NCBI GenBank assembly: GCA_050288165.1 | Contig: JBNKDG010000002.1 | Coordinates: 248,001-312,000, forward strand | Direction of reading: 5' to 3' | DNA: 64,000 nucleotides | DNA from: JAPHTQ01 sp050288165 | Lineage (GTDB): Bacteria > Pseudomonadota > Gammaproteobacteria > Thiohalomonadales > Thiohalomonadaceae | In this document: piece by piece, positions 1 to 9,231 of the stretch | Layout of the letters: every line of letters begins with the position of its first letter | Numbering within the stretch: the stretch's first letter is position 1 | Translations under genes and position numbers: made by a program | Notes under the pieces: generated by a model | The model's input: the letters and a program-made list of their open reading frames with translations, nothing else | Databases searched by the model: none | Told to the model about the DNA's origin: nothing

Positions 1-1766
1 GGGTCAATGGCTCCCCCATCTCCCAGACGCAACTGGAGCGCGCCTATTCGCAGCAGCGCCAGCGCCTGGCGGAGATGTTTGGCGGTGAGTTACCAGCCAT
101 GTTCACTGAGCAGATGCTCAAGCAACAGGTGCTGGGGCAACTGGTATCCCGTGAGGTGCTGATTCAGGCGGCGCTGGAGAGTGGTATGCGGGTCGGCAAC
201 GAACAACTTGTCAGTATTCTTGGCGGGGTGAGCGATTTCCAGGAAAATGGCAAATTCTCTCCTGCCAAATACGAACAACTGCTCAGCCGCCAGGGGATGA
301 CCCCCGGCCAGTTCGAGGGCAGTGTGCGTCGGGATATTCTGGCCTCCATGTATGAGAGCGGTTTCCGCGATACCACTTTTGTCACCATGGCTGAAGAGGA
401 CAATTTGCTCCGTCTGCAGAACCAACAGCGCACCATTGGTTACCTCACTGTTGCGATCGCACCGTATGAGAAAGAGGCCAAGGTCGGCGAAGAAGAGATC
501 AATACCTACTACCAGGACAACAGCCAGCGTTTCATGCAGCCGGAGCGGATCAAGATCGCCTATCTGGAGCTGGATATCGCCGATCTGGCCAAGGCGGTGA
601 AGGTCGACGACAAGGAACTGCGTAGTCGCTACGATGCACAGAAGATCAACTACACCACGCCGGAAGAACGTCAGGCCAGCCACATCCTGATCAAGGTTGC
701 TGAGGATGCCTCAGCGGAACTGGTTGAGCAGGCTCGCAGCAAGGCGGAGGCGATTCTTGCCAGGGCGCGTAAAGGTGAAGATTTTGCTGCTTTGGCCAAG
801 GCCGAATCCCAGGATCCTGGCTCCGCCAAAAAGGGTGGTGACCTGGGCTACTTTGGTAAAGGTGCCATGGTACCTGCCTTCGAAGAAGCGGCTTACAAGC
901 TGAAGCAGGGCGAGATTAGCGACCTGGTACGCAGCCCCTTCGGTTTTCACATTATCAAGCTGACCGGTATCCGTGGCGGTGATGTCAAACCCTTCGACAA
1001 GGTGAAGGATCAGATCCGCAAGGACATCCAGAACGAACAGGCCGAACAGAAGTATTACGACATGGCCGAGCAACTGGAGAACCTGACCTACGAGCATCCG
1101 GAGTCACTGCAACTGGCTGCCGAGACCCTGAAATTACCGATCAAGAGCAGTGACTATTTCAGTCGTAAAGGCGGCACAGGTATCGCCGCCAATCCTAAGA
1201 TTAGTGCCGCTGCCTTCGGCGATGATGTCTTGCTCAAGGGCAACAACAGTGCATCGGTAGAACTGGGCCGTAACCATATCGTTGTCCTGCGTATCCAGGA
1301 CCACCAGCCTGAGGCGGTTCGTCCCCTCGCCGAGGTGAAGGATCAGATCACCGCTACGCTCAAGCATGAGAAGGCACTTACCACCGTGGAGAAAAAAGCG
1401 GCGGAACTGCTGCGCAAGGTGCGTGAGGGGGCTGCCGCCTCCAAACTGGCTGAGGGCAAGCAGGTGACCTGGATTGCGGAAAAGGCACTGAAACGTGATG
1501 CGGAAAAAGTCGATGCGGCGATTCTGCAGGAGGCGTTCCGTTTGCCTAAACCGACTAGCGGTAGTGTCAGCAATAGTGTGGCGCTCGCTTCGGGTGATCA
1601 GGCGGTTGTCATCGTCTCCAAGGTCGTTGATGGCGATCCGGCCAAGGCAGATGAGAAGCAACGCGCCGAAGTTCGTGCCCAGCTCCAACGTGCATTCTCC
1701 ACTGCAGCCAGCGAAGCGGCGATGAGTGGCGCACGCGCAAGCATGGAAATCGCACTCAAAAAATAG
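1..1766 (+). CDS. ppiD: PpiD-type periplasmic peptidyl-prolyl isomerase (5' end outside window)
   Basis: The reading frame is open from the first codon at position 3, so the N-terminal membrane anchor lies outside the window; the internal ATG at 75 is not the start. The visible part has the SurA/PpiD N-terminal chaperone region, then a clear parvulin domain at about 660-970 (ASHILIKV, DPGSAKKGGDLGYFGKG, SPFGFHIIKL motifs), then a degenerate second rotamase-like C-terminal region. PpiD is a membrane-tethered periplasmic chaperone that sits near the Sec translocon and helps outer-membrane and secreted proteins fold. It ends 27 bp before the next gene on the same strand, which is not functionally related. 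The assignment to PpiD rather than SurA rests on length and domain order. Confidence 0.88.
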   Translation, partial: VNGSPISQTQLERAYSQQRQRLAEMFGGELPAMFTEQMLKQQVLGQLVSREVLIQAALESGMRVGNEQLVSILGGVSDFQENGKFSPAKYEQLLSRQGMTPGQFEGSVRRDILASMYESGFRDTTFVTMAEEDNLLRLQNQQRTIGYLTVAIAPYEKEAKVGEEEINTYYQDNSQRFMQPERIKIAYLELDIADLAKAVKVDDKELRSRYDAQKINYTTPEERQASHILIKVAEDASAELVEQARSKAEAILARARKGEDFAALAKAESQDPGSAKKGGDLGYFGKGAMVPAFEEAAYKLKQGEISDLVRSPFGFHIIKLTGIRGGDVKPFDKVKDQIRKDIQNEQAEQKYYDMAEQLENLTYEHPESLQLAAETLKLPIKSSDYFSRKGGTGIAANPKISAAAFGDDVLLKGNNSASVELGRNHIVVLRIQDHQPEAVRPLAEVKDQITATLKHEKALTTVEKKAAELLRKVREGAAASKLAEGKQVTWIAEKALKRDAEKVDAAILQEAFRLPKPTSGSVSNSVALASGDQAVVIVSKVVDGDPAKADEKQRAEVRAQLQRAFSTAASEAAMSGARASMEIALKK

Positions 1767-1793
1767 GACCAATATCTATCGGGGGTATTTTCT

Positions 1794-3074
1794 ATGAGGA
1801 TCGGCAAACTGGCGCTTCACTGGCAGATCCTCATTGCCCTCACCCTTGCTGTACCCGCGGGTTTCGCCGCGGGTGAGCACGGCGCCATTCTCGGCGTCAC
1901 TTTCTTCTCCATCTTTGCTTTCTTCGGTGCATTGTTTCTCAATGCGCTGAAGATGCTTATCGTGCCGCTGGTGGTCTCTTCCATTGTGGTGGGCATTGCC
2001 GGGATCGGTTCCTCCAGCAATTTGGGTCGCCTCGGCGGCAAGACGCTGCTCTATTACTTCACCACCAGCCTGTTGGCGATCCTGATCGGTCTGAGCGTGG
2101 TCAATTTCATCTCACCCGGTATCGATGAACTGGGGCCTGTGAAAGACCGGTTGGGACTCTCTGCCGATGTCAGTTCGATTACCGATAAAGTGGCCGGACG
2201 TGGCACCGCCGATGTCGTGGATATCTTTCTGCGTATGGTGCCGACCAACATCATTGCCGCCGCGGCGGATGGCCAGATGCTGGGGTTGATCTTCTTTAGC
2301 CTGTTGTTTGGGTTTTTCATGACCCGCATTCAGGAGGCCTACGCCGAAGCCCAGTTCAATGTCTGGCAGGGAATTTACGAGACCATGATGCTGATTACCG
2401 ACTGGGTGATGCGTTTTTCACCTATCGGTGTCTTTGCCCTGGTCGCCAAGGTCGTTGCAGGTACCGGATTTGCTGCCTTTGCGCCACTGGCCTGGTTTTT
2501 TGGCAGTGTGGTGCTGGCCCTGGCAATCCATTTCTTTGTCGGCCTGCCACTGTTGCTGCGTTTTGTCGCTGGGGTGAACCCCCTCCGTCACTATCGAGCG
2601 ATGGCTCCCGCCTTACTGACTTCATTCTCCACCGCCTCCTCGTCGGCCACCCTGCCGATCACCATGGAGTGTGTGGAGAAGAACGCGGGCGTCTCCAACC
2701 GCACCAGCAGTTTTGTCCTGCCCCTGGGAGCGACGGTGAACATGGATGGTACGGCGCTTTACGAATGTGTGGCGGCAATGTTTATCGCCCAGGCCTACGG
2801 GTTGGAGTTGACCTTTGCCACGCAGTTTATTGTGGTGCTGACCGCACTGCTGACCTCTATCGGTGTTGCCGGCATTCCTGCGGCCAGTCTGGTGGCCATC
2901 AGTATCATTCTGGGAGCGATCGGTTTGCCGCTGGAGGGGATTGGTCTGATCCTGGCGGTGGATCGCATTCTGGATATGCTGCGTACCGCGACCAATGTTT
3001 TTTCCGATTCCTGTGGCGCGGTGATTATCGGCCGGTTGCAGGGGGAGGAGGGGATATTGCAGACGCCACGCTAA
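1794..3074 (+). CDS. Dicarboxylate/amino acid:cation symporter (DAACS/GltP family)
   Basis: A 426-residue hydrophobic protein with the family fold of GltPh/DctA: eight membrane segments and two re-entrant hairpins. The serine-rich HP1 motif (SFSTASSSATLP, about residue 280) and the NMDGT motif of TM7 (about residue 320) are intact, followed by the HP2/TM8 signature (GLPLEGIGLILAVDRILDMLRTATNV). It would import glutamate, aspartate or C4-dicarboxylates with sodium or protons across the inner membrane. A GGGGG ribosome site precedes the ATG at 1794. It follows ppiD by 27 bp and may be read through from it. Substrate cannot be told from the sequence. Confidence 0.9.
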   Translation: MRIGKLALHWQILIALTLAVPAGFAAGEHGAILGVTFFSIFAFFGALFLNALKMLIVPLVVSSIVVGIAGIGSSSNLGRLGGKTLLYYFTTSLLAILIGLSVVNFISPGIDELGPVKDRLGLSADVSSITDKVAGRGTADVVDIFLRMVPTNIIAAAADGQMLGLIFFSLLFGFFMTRIQEAYAEAQFNVWQGIYETMMLITDWVMRFSPIGVFALVAKVVAGTGFAAFAPLAWFFGSVVLALAIHFFVGLPLLLRFVAGVNPLRHYRAMAPALLTSFSTASSSATLPITMECVEKNAGVSNRTSSFVLPLGATVNMDGTALYECVAAMFIAQAYGLELTFATQFIVVLTALLTSIGVAGIPAASLVAISIILGAIGLPLEGIGLILAVDRILDMLRTATNVFSDSCGAVIIGRLQGEEGILQTPR

Positions 3075-3097
3075 ATGCGTGGCGTCCGAAGTTGTTC

Positions 3098-3751
3098 CTA
3101 GTCGAACATGCCTGTTCGTCTGCGCGGCCTCAGCAGGGGTAGCAGGAATCCAAGCAATAATCCCCCACCCAGTACACCGGCGCCACGGATAAACCAGTCA
3201 CGTTGGCTGCTGTCGGCCAGTTGTTTATTCTCTTCGCTGAGACGGCTCGACTCCTGTTGCAGAGTTTCTACCTGTTTCTGCAGTTGATCGTTCTGTCTTG
3301 CGGTTTGAATCGGTTGGGCGGCAACTTTCTGCAGGGTGTCGAGTTCTTTCTGTACCTTGGCCAGTTCGGTGCTGAAGTTATCCCGCTCTTTTTCTACCGC
3401 GCTTTTTTCGTTCTTCAATTCTTTGAGCTGCTGCTGCAGTTGTTGACGGGTCTCCTGCAATTTTTCCAATTTCTGCTGTGCAACCTCCAGCTGGTCACGG
3501 GCAATCGGGGTATCGATGAGATACTGGTTTCTTACCCAGCCTTCCTGACCGCTTTCGGTCCGGACACGGCTGAATTCACCATCATCTTCCAACAACTCCA
3601 GTTTCTCTCCACTGGGCAGGGATTTGATGACCTGGTACTCGTTACCTTTGCCGGTACGCAAGGTGATCAGAAGTTGATCGCTGACATAGCGGTTCTCCGC
3701 ATACGCCGCGAGAGGCAATACCAGCAGCAGGGTAAAAATCATTCTTCTCAT
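3098..3751 (-). CDS. TIGR04211-type SH3 / coiled-coil membrane protein
   Basis: A 217-residue envelope protein: signal peptide (MRRMIFTLLLVLPLAAYA), bacterial SH3 domain (about residues 20-85, with SDQLLITLRTGKGNEY and EGWVRNQYL), a long Gln/Glu/Lys-rich coiled coil (about 90-185), one C-terminal membrane helix (GVLGGGLLLGFLLPLL) and a basic tail RPRRR. This is the layout of the YgiM-like TIGR04211 family, whose function is unknown but which is presumed to act at the periplasmic face of the inner membrane. The ATG at 3751 is preferred over ATGs at 3757 and 3766 because a GAGGA ribosome site lies at the right distance. It is convergent with the upstream symporter (23 bp apart). Confidence 0.85.
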   Translation of the reverse strand: MRRMIFTLLLVLPLAAYAENRYVSDQLLITLRTGKGNEYQVIKSLPSGEKLELLEDDGEFSRVRTESGQEGWVRNQYLIDTPIARDQLEVAQQKLEKLQETRQQLQQQLKELKNEKSAVEKERDNFSTELAKVQKELDTLQKVAAQPIQTARQNDQLQKQVETLQQESSRLSEENKQLADSSQRDWFIRGAGVLGGGLLLGFLLPLLRPRRRTGMFD

Positions 3752-3890
3752 TGTCATTCCTCGCAAAATTGCTGGAAATTGTTACCGCACAACACTGTTG
3801 GAACAGTGTATAGGGTCACATTCCGCATCATTGGCGATGCGGAGAGGAAGAACATACCCCTTCCCGTGCAGAATTTCGAGAGCTGACTGC

Positions 3891-5117
3891 TCAGGCGAAG
3901 CGGTAGCCCTTGGGAACAACGACGATTCCAGCGTTGGTGATCTGGAATCGTTGACCATCGAGGTTGGGATCATGACCGATGCTTTCGCCATCGGGGACAA
4001 CTACATCCTTATCGATGATGCAGTTGCGGATACGGCAATGGTTGCCGATGCGCACGCCGTTAAACAGGATCGATTCCTCGACGAACGACTCGTTGCCCAC
4101 GCTGACCTTGGGGAAAAGAATCGATTGCTGCACGCTGCCGCCGGAGATCACCACGCCACCGGCGATGATCGAGTTAATCGCGATCCCCTCGGTGCCGTAC
4201 TCACCTGGAACGGTGCGTGCCGGTGGGGCCTGCATCTGGTAGGAGCGGATGTCCCAGTCTTCCTGATAGAGATCCAGCGGCGGGATCGGTTTCAACAGGT
4301 CCATATTGGACTGGTAGAAGGCATCCAGTGTGCCCACGTCGCGCCAGTAGTTGTCGGCACTGACCCGGCCCGCTTCGCCGCCGAAACGGTAGGCATAAAG
4401 TTTTTTCTCCCGGAGCAGACGCGGCAGGATATCCATACCGAAATCGTGATTGGAGCTTTCATCCTCTGCATCGTGTGCCAGGGCCTCCAGCAGCACCGGC
4501 ATGGAGAAAACGTAGATACCCATTGAGGCGAGGGCATGGTTGGGGTCGTCAGGCAGGGGAGAGGGTGTCTCGGGCTTCTCCTCGAAGGCAGTGATCCGCT
4601 GTTCGTTATCGACCGCCATGATGCCGAATGCCGATGCCTCCTGTACGCCCACCTGCATGGCGGCGATAGTGACATCGGCCCCTGTCTCACGGTGGGCGTT
4701 CAGCATTGCCGCGTAGTCCATGCGGTAGATATGGTCGGCGGAGAGGATCAGCACCTGCTCGGCGCCGCTGCGCTCCAGTAGATAGAGGTTCTGGAAGATG
4801 GCGTCGGCGGTACCGCGGTACCACTTGTCGCCCTTGCGCATCTGCGGCGGCACGGCGGTGATGTATTCGCCCAGCTCCGGATTGAAGATCGACCAACCGT
4901 CGCGCAGGTGTTTCTGCAGCGAGTGCGACTTGTACTGTGTCAGTACCAGCACCCGCCGCAGACCCGAATGGAGGCAGTTGCTGAGGGTGAAGTCGACGAT
5001 ACGGTACTTACCGCCGAAGGGCACCGCCGGTTTGGCGCGGTCGTTGGTCAGCGGTTTCAGGCGGCTGCCGCTACCGCCGGCGAGGATCACGGTCAGGGTC
5101 GATTCAGTGATGGGCAT
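3891..5117 (-). CDS. glgC: Glucose-1-phosphate adenylyltransferase
   Basis: Makes ADP-glucose from ATP and glucose-1-phosphate, the committed step of glycogen synthesis. The 408-residue protein starts with the nucleotidyltransferase motif ILAGGSGSRLKPLT and RAKPAVPFGGKYRIVDF, has the SADHIYRMDY catalytic segment, the FEEKP motif and a C-terminal left-handed beta-helix with hexapeptide-like repeats (GNHCRIRNCIIDKDVVVPDG). Two ATGs (5117, 5135) are possible; neither has a strong ribosome site and 5117 gives the N-terminus closest to family members. No glgA, glgB or glgP is adjacent, so glycogen genes must be scattered. A weak stem-loop (about 3823-3845) without a U-run follows the stop codon. 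Confidence 0.93.
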   Translation of the reverse strand: MPITESTLTVILAGGSGSRLKPLTNDRAKPAVPFGGKYRIVDFTLSNCLHSGLRRVLVLTQYKSHSLQKHLRDGWSIFNPELGEYITAVPPQMRKGDKWYRGTADAIFQNLYLLERSGAEQVLILSADHIYRMDYAAMLNAHRETGADVTIAAMQVGVQEASAFGIMAVDNEQRITAFEEKPETPSPLPDDPNHALASMGIYVFSMPVLLEALAHDAEDESSNHDFGMDILPRLLREKKLYAYRFGGEAGRVSADNYWRDVGTLDAFYQSNMDLLKPIPPLDLYQEDWDIRSYQMQAPPARTVPGEYGTEGIAINSIIAGGVVISGGSVQQSILFPKVSVGNESFVEESILFNGVRIGNHCRIRNCIIDKDVVVPDGESIGHDPNLDGQRFQITNAGIVVVPKGYRFA

Positions 5118-5286
5118 AATGGGTCCAGGTGGCATTTTGTGCAGCGGGCATTGTATCTCCGGAGGTCTGCCGGGGGAACGTTGTCGTGGTTGTGGCGGTC
5201 AGTGAATATTCGTACTATGGGGCGGCTACGGCACTATCGTGGCAGTCCATAATAATACCACTGTATCGATTCCAGGGATTTTATAG

Positions 5287-7086
5287 TTGTTTGATTCTAT
5301 AAGGGTTTTTCTTTGCGTCCTGTTGCTGACGCTGGGTCCGGCCGAGGCCAATGCCGCTGCCTCCCAGGCGATGGGCTATACACCGAAATACCCGGACGGC
5401 TTTGACCACTTCGACTACGTTAATCCGAATGCGCCTCGGGGCGGTAGCCTGGACCTGCCTGCCTTCGGCAGCTTCGACAGCTTCAATCCCTACGCTCTCA
5501 AGGGGCAGTCGGCCAATGGTCTCGGCCAACTGATGTTCGAAACCCTGATGGCGAGCAGCCTGGACGAGCCATTCAGCCAGTATGGCCTGCTGGCCGATGA
5601 TGTGAAGTTGGCGAAAGACAAGCTTTCGGTGATCTACCACATCAATCCTGCCGCACGCTTTAATGACGGCACTCCGGTCACCGCCAAAGATGTGGTCTTC
5701 TCCTATGAAACCCTGCGTGACAAGGGCCACCCTCAGTACCGCTTCTACTGGAGTGATATCAAAGGGGCAACGGCACTGGACAAACTGAGCGTGAGTTTCG
5801 AGTTCAAGCAGGCCAACCCGGAATTACATCTGATCGTTGGTCAGATCCCGATCTTTTCGCCTCACTGGCTCGGCGATAAATCGTTCGACAAACTGGCGCT
5901 GGAGCAACCAATAAGCAGCGGTCCCTATACCATCGAAAAATATGAGTTGGGCAAGTACGTTGTCTACAGGCGCAATCCGGATTACTGGGGCTGGAACCTG
6001 AATGTACGGCGTGGGATGTTCAATTTCGATCGGATTACCTACAAATTTTACCGCGACTTCACCGTGATGCTGGAAGCGTTCAAGGCAGGAGAGTTCGATT
6101 TCAACCACGAATACAACTCCAAGAAGTGGGCACGTGATTACATCGGTCCCAAGTTTCGTTCCGGTGAGATCGTTAAAGAGGAACTGCTACATCGCAATAA
6201 CGCCGGGATGCAGGGTTTTATCTTCAATCTACGCAAGCCGTTGTTCCGGGATATTCGCGTGCGTCAGGCGTTGAGTCAGGCTCTCGACTTCGAGTGGTCC
6301 AACCGCAATCTTTTCTATAATCAGTACCTGCGCAACGACAGTTATTTCAGTAACAGCGAACTGGCAGCCACGGGTAAACCGAGTGACGAAGAGCTGAAAC
6401 TGCTACAACCTTATCGCGATAAACTCCCAGCGGAATTATTTGAGAAGAGCTGGCAGCCGCCGAGCACCAAACCGCCTGGCAGTCTGCGCGCTAATCTACG
6501 CAAGGCGCGTGAACTGTTGAAACAGGCTGGGTGGGAGTTCCGTGATGGCGCACTGCGTAACAGTAAAGGCGAACCGTTCAGTTTCAATATTATCCTTGTG
6601 CAGAAGGGTTTCGAACGGATCGTCGCCCCCTTTGCGCGTAACCTGCAAAAGCTGGGTGTCGAGGTGGAGTACCGCACCATCGATCCCGCGCTCTACCAGC
6701 GACGCCTGGACAAGTTCGATTTCGACATGACTGTCGCCGGTTTCGGCCAGTCGCAGTCGCCGGGGAATGAACAGTTCAATATGTTCCACTCCAGTTCCGC
6801 CAATCAGGAAGGTTCGATGAACCTGATGGGTATCGCCGATCCTGTGGTCGATGCGATGGTGGAGAAGGTGGTCTATGCCAAAGACCGCAAAGCGCTGGTT
6901 ACCGCCTGTCATGCGCTGGATCGGGTATTGCTCTACGGTAATTACCTGATCCCGCACTGGTACATCGGTACGCACCGGGTTGCCTGGTGGGATCGCTTCG
7001 AAATGCCGAAGGCCCTGCCACTCTACTACGATCCGACCAACTGGATGGTGGCAACCTGGTGGCTTAAAGCAGAGGCGGAAAAATAA
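5287..7086 (+). CDS. yejA: YejA-like extracellular solute-binding protein, TTG start
   Basis: Periplasmic binding protein (SBP family 5) of an oligopeptide ABC importer. A TAG stop lies directly before the TTG at 5287 and no ATG or GTG precedes the signal peptide, so TTG must be the start; an AGGGA ribosome site is about 8 bp upstream. The first residues form a signal peptide (RVFLCVLLLTLGPAEANA). The mature part has SBP-5 motifs (LMFETLM, ARFNDGTPVTAKDVVFSYETL, GPYTIEKYELGKYVVYRRNPDYWG) and the YejA-type RDFTVMLEAFKAGEFDFNHEYNSKKWA segment. 599 residues fits the family. It overlaps yejB by one base (TAATG), so translation is coupled. Confidence 0.92.
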   Translation: MFDSIRVFLCVLLLTLGPAEANAAASQAMGYTPKYPDGFDHFDYVNPNAPRGGSLDLPAFGSFDSFNPYALKGQSANGLGQLMFETLMASSLDEPFSQYGLLADDVKLAKDKLSVIYHINPAARFNDGTPVTAKDVVFSYETLRDKGHPQYRFYWSDIKGATALDKLSVSFEFKQANPELHLIVGQIPIFSPHWLGDKSFDKLALEQPISSGPYTIEKYELGKYVVYRRNPDYWGWNLNVRRGMFNFDRITYKFYRDFTVMLEAFKAGEFDFNHEYNSKKWARDYIGPKFRSGEIVKEELLHRNNAGMQGFIFNLRKPLFRDIRVRQALSQALDFEWSNRNLFYNQYLRNDSYFSNSELAATGKPSDEELKLLQPYRDKLPAELFEKSWQPPSTKPPGSLRANLRKARELLKQAGWEFRDGALRNSKGEPFSFNIILVQKGFERIVAPFARNLQKLGVEVEYRTIDPALYQRRLDKFDFDMTVAGFGQSQSPGNEQFNMFHSSSANQEGSMNLMGIADPVVDAMVEKVVYAKDRKALVTACHALDRVLLYGNYLIPHWYIGTHRVAWWDRFEMPKALPLYYDPTNWMVATWWLKAEAEK

Positions 7087-8135
7087 TGGCCGCTTACATT
7101 CTCAAACGTCTGCTGCTGATGATACCGACCCTGCTCGGGGTGTTGCTGATCACTTTCGTGGTGATTCAATTCGTACCCGGTGGTCCGGTGGAACAACTGG
7201 TGGCGCAACTGAAAGGGCAAGGGATGCATGGTGAGGCCAGTGCCGGTGTCGAGGGACTTTATCGTGGCGCCAGGGGACTGGATGAAGAGCGGCTCAACGA
7301 ACTGAAAACTTTCTACGGTTTCGATAAACCGGCCTGGCGCCGCTTTGTCGATATGCTCGGTAACTATCTCACCTTCAATCTCGGTGAGAGCTACTTCCAT
7401 CACCAGTCGGTGTTGCAACTGGTAGTCAGCAAACTGCCGGTATCAATCAGTCTGGGCGTGTGGACTTTTTTGATTACCTATCTCACCTGTATTCCGCTCG
7501 GTATCGCCAAGGCAGTGCGTGACGGTACCTCGTTCGATGTCATTACCAGTACGCTGATTCTGATCGGCTATGCCATCCCCGGTTTTGTGCTCGGTATTAC
7601 TCTGCTGGTGCTGTTCGGTGGCGGCAGTTTCTGGGACATCTTCCCCTTGCGAGGTCTGGTCTCAGATAACTGGGAAGAGCTGTCGCTGATCAGTAAGGTG
7701 CTCGATTACCTGTGGCACATGGTGCTGCCGATCACCGCCTCGGTGGTGGGCAGTTTCGCAGTGATGACCATGTTGACCAAGAACAGCTTCCTTGAAGAGA
7801 TCAGAAAGCAGTATGTGCTCACAGCCAGGGCCAAAGGTCTGGCAGAGAACACCGTGCTTTATAAACATGTCTTTCGTAACGCGATCATCCCGTTGATTAC
7901 CGGATTCCCCGGTGCCTTTATCGCCGCCTTCTTTACCGGATCGTTGTTGATCGAAACCATCTTCTCCCTCGATGGCCTGGGCTTGCTTTCCTATAACTCG
8001 GTCATGAATCGCGACTATCCGGTAGTGATGGGGACACTCTATCTGTTTACCCTGTTGGGATTGCTCGGCAAGCTGCTAACCGACATCTGTTACGTGATTG
8101 TCGATCCTCGCATTCAGTTTGAGTCGATCCGTTGA
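7086..8135 (+). CDS. yejB: YejB-like peptide ABC transporter permease
   Basis: Inner-membrane permease of the YejABEF importer, 349 residues, six predicted helices. The N-terminus (AAYILKRLLLMIPTLLGVLLITFVVIQFVPGGPVEQ) is the usual DppB/YejB signature, and the cytoplasmic EAA loop that contacts the ATPase is seen in ARAKGLAENTVLYKHVFRNAIIPLITG. The start codon shares an A with the yejA stop and the stop overlaps the next start, so yejA-yejB-yejE form a tightly coupled unit. In enteric bacteria Yej imports microcin C and host antimicrobial peptides; here the substrate is presumably short peptides. Confidence 0.93.
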   Translation: MAAYILKRLLLMIPTLLGVLLITFVVIQFVPGGPVEQLVAQLKGQGMHGEASAGVEGLYRGARGLDEERLNELKTFYGFDKPAWRRFVDMLGNYLTFNLGESYFHHQSVLQLVVSKLPVSISLGVWTFLITYLTCIPLGIAKAVRDGTSFDVITSTLILIGYAIPGFVLGITLLVLFGGGSFWDIFPLRGLVSDNWEELSLISKVLDYLWHMVLPITASVVGSFAVMTMLTKNSFLEEIRKQYVLTARAKGLAENTVLYKHVFRNAIIPLITGFPGAFIAAFFTGSLLIETIFSLDGLGLLSYNSVMNRDYPVVMGTLYLFTLLGLLGKLLTDICYVIVDPRIQFESIR

Positions 8136-9166
8136 TGACGGCGAACGTTACACAGACCACTGCCGATCGTGCCTGGCGTCGTTTCAAGGCCAACAAGCGC
8201 GGTTATGTTAGCCTGATTGTTTTTACCGTGCTGTTTGCGCTCAGTCTGTTTGCCGAGGTGCTATCTAACGATAAACCGCTGCTGGTGCACTACAACGACA
8301 GCTACTATTTTCCGCTGTTCAATACCTATGCGGAAACCGAGTTCGGCGGTGACTTCGCTACCGAGACCGACTATCTCGATCCTTTTATTCGTGAACAGTT
8401 AAGCAATGGCGATAACTGGGCGATCTATCCGCTCAACCCATACAGCTACGCCACCATTAACTACTTTGCCCAGCTACCCAATCCGGCACCGCCCTCAGAA
8501 CAGAACATTCTTGGCACCGATGACCGTGGTCGAGATGTGCTGGCGCGCCTGATCTACGGCTTCCGTCTCTCAGTCTTGTTCGGTCTGGTGCTGACGGTGA
8601 TCGCCACGGTGATGGGAATTGTCGCCGGAGCGGTACAGGGATATTTCGGCGGTCGTACCGATCTCTTCTTCCAGCGTTTTATCGAAGTGTGGGGTTCGAT
8701 GCCGGAGTTGTATCTGCTGATTATCTTCGCCTCGATCTTTCAGCCCAGCGTTTTACTGTTAGTCGCGCTACTCAGCCTGTTTGGCTGGATGGGGTTGGCC
8801 GATTACGTTCGCGCCGAATTCCTGCGTGGGCGCAATATGGATTACGTCACCGCCGCACGTGCCCTCGGTGTTTCCGACCGGGCAATTATGTGGCGACACC
8901 TGTTGCCCAACGCAATGACCCCGGTGGTGACCTTCCTGCCGTTCCGCATCAGTGGTGCGGTGCTGGCGTTGACCAGCCTCGATTTCCTCGGTCTCGGTGT
9001 ACCACCGACCACCCCGAGCCTTGGCGAACTGCTGGCGCAGGGCAAGGAGAATATCGATGCCTGGTGGCTCTCCATCACCACCTTCCTGGTGCTGGTGGGA
9101 ACCCTGATGTTGCTGATCTTCATCGGCGAAGCGCTGCGCGAAGCATTCGATACGAGAAAAGGATAA
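8135..9166 (+). CDS. yejE: YejE-like peptide ABC transporter permease
   Basis: Second inner-membrane permease of the importer, 343 residues. It has the DppC/YejE N-terminal helix, a long periplasmic segment typical of YejE (about residues 40-125, rich in Tyr and acidic residues), LGTDDRGRDVLARLIYGFRLS, and the EAA motif AARALGVSDRAIMWRHLLPNAMTPVVT. The ATG at 8135 overlaps the yejB stop as TGATG; a TTG one codon earlier is possible but unnecessary. The normal next gene, yejF, is displaced by about 500 bp because a repeat-bounded nuclease-like gene sits in between. Confidence 0.93.
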   Translation: MTANVTQTTADRAWRRFKANKRGYVSLIVFTVLFALSLFAEVLSNDKPLLVHYNDSYYFPLFNTYAETEFGGDFATETDYLDPFIREQLSNGDNWAIYPLNPYSYATINYFAQLPNPAPPSEQNILGTDDRGRDVLARLIYGFRLSVLFGLVLTVIATVMGIVAGAVQGYFGGRTDLFFQRFIEVWGSMPELYLLIIFASIFQPSVLLLVALLSLFGWMGLADYVRAEFLRGRNMDYVTAARALGVSDRAIMWRHLLPNAMTPVVTFLPFRISGAVLALTSLDFLGLGVPPTTPSLGELLAQGKENIDAWWLSITTFLVLVGTLMLLIFIGEALREAFDTRKG

Positions 9167-9173
9167 AGGATTG

Positions 9174-9201
9174 CAACGCAGAGGGCGCTGAGGTCGCAGA
9201 G
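9174..9201 (+). repeat. Left terminal inverted repeat of the GxxExxY cassette
   Basis: Begins CAACGCAGAG and ends TCGCAGAG, made of degenerate CGCAGAG units. It is the reverse complement of 9629-9656 at 25 of 28 positions. Read in frame with the downstream gene it gives a spurious N-terminal extension (NAEGAEVAED), so protein predictions that start further upstream are wrong. Confidence 0.8.
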
Positions 9202-9231
9202 GATGTTAATTTGAACACGCATGGAGGCGTT

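Noticed and set aside
8689..9231. An N-terminal extension of the GxxExxY protein reaching into yejE
   Set aside because: It overlaps the yejE coding region in another frame and includes the terminal repeat; the family starts near residue 1 of the 9232 ATG version.
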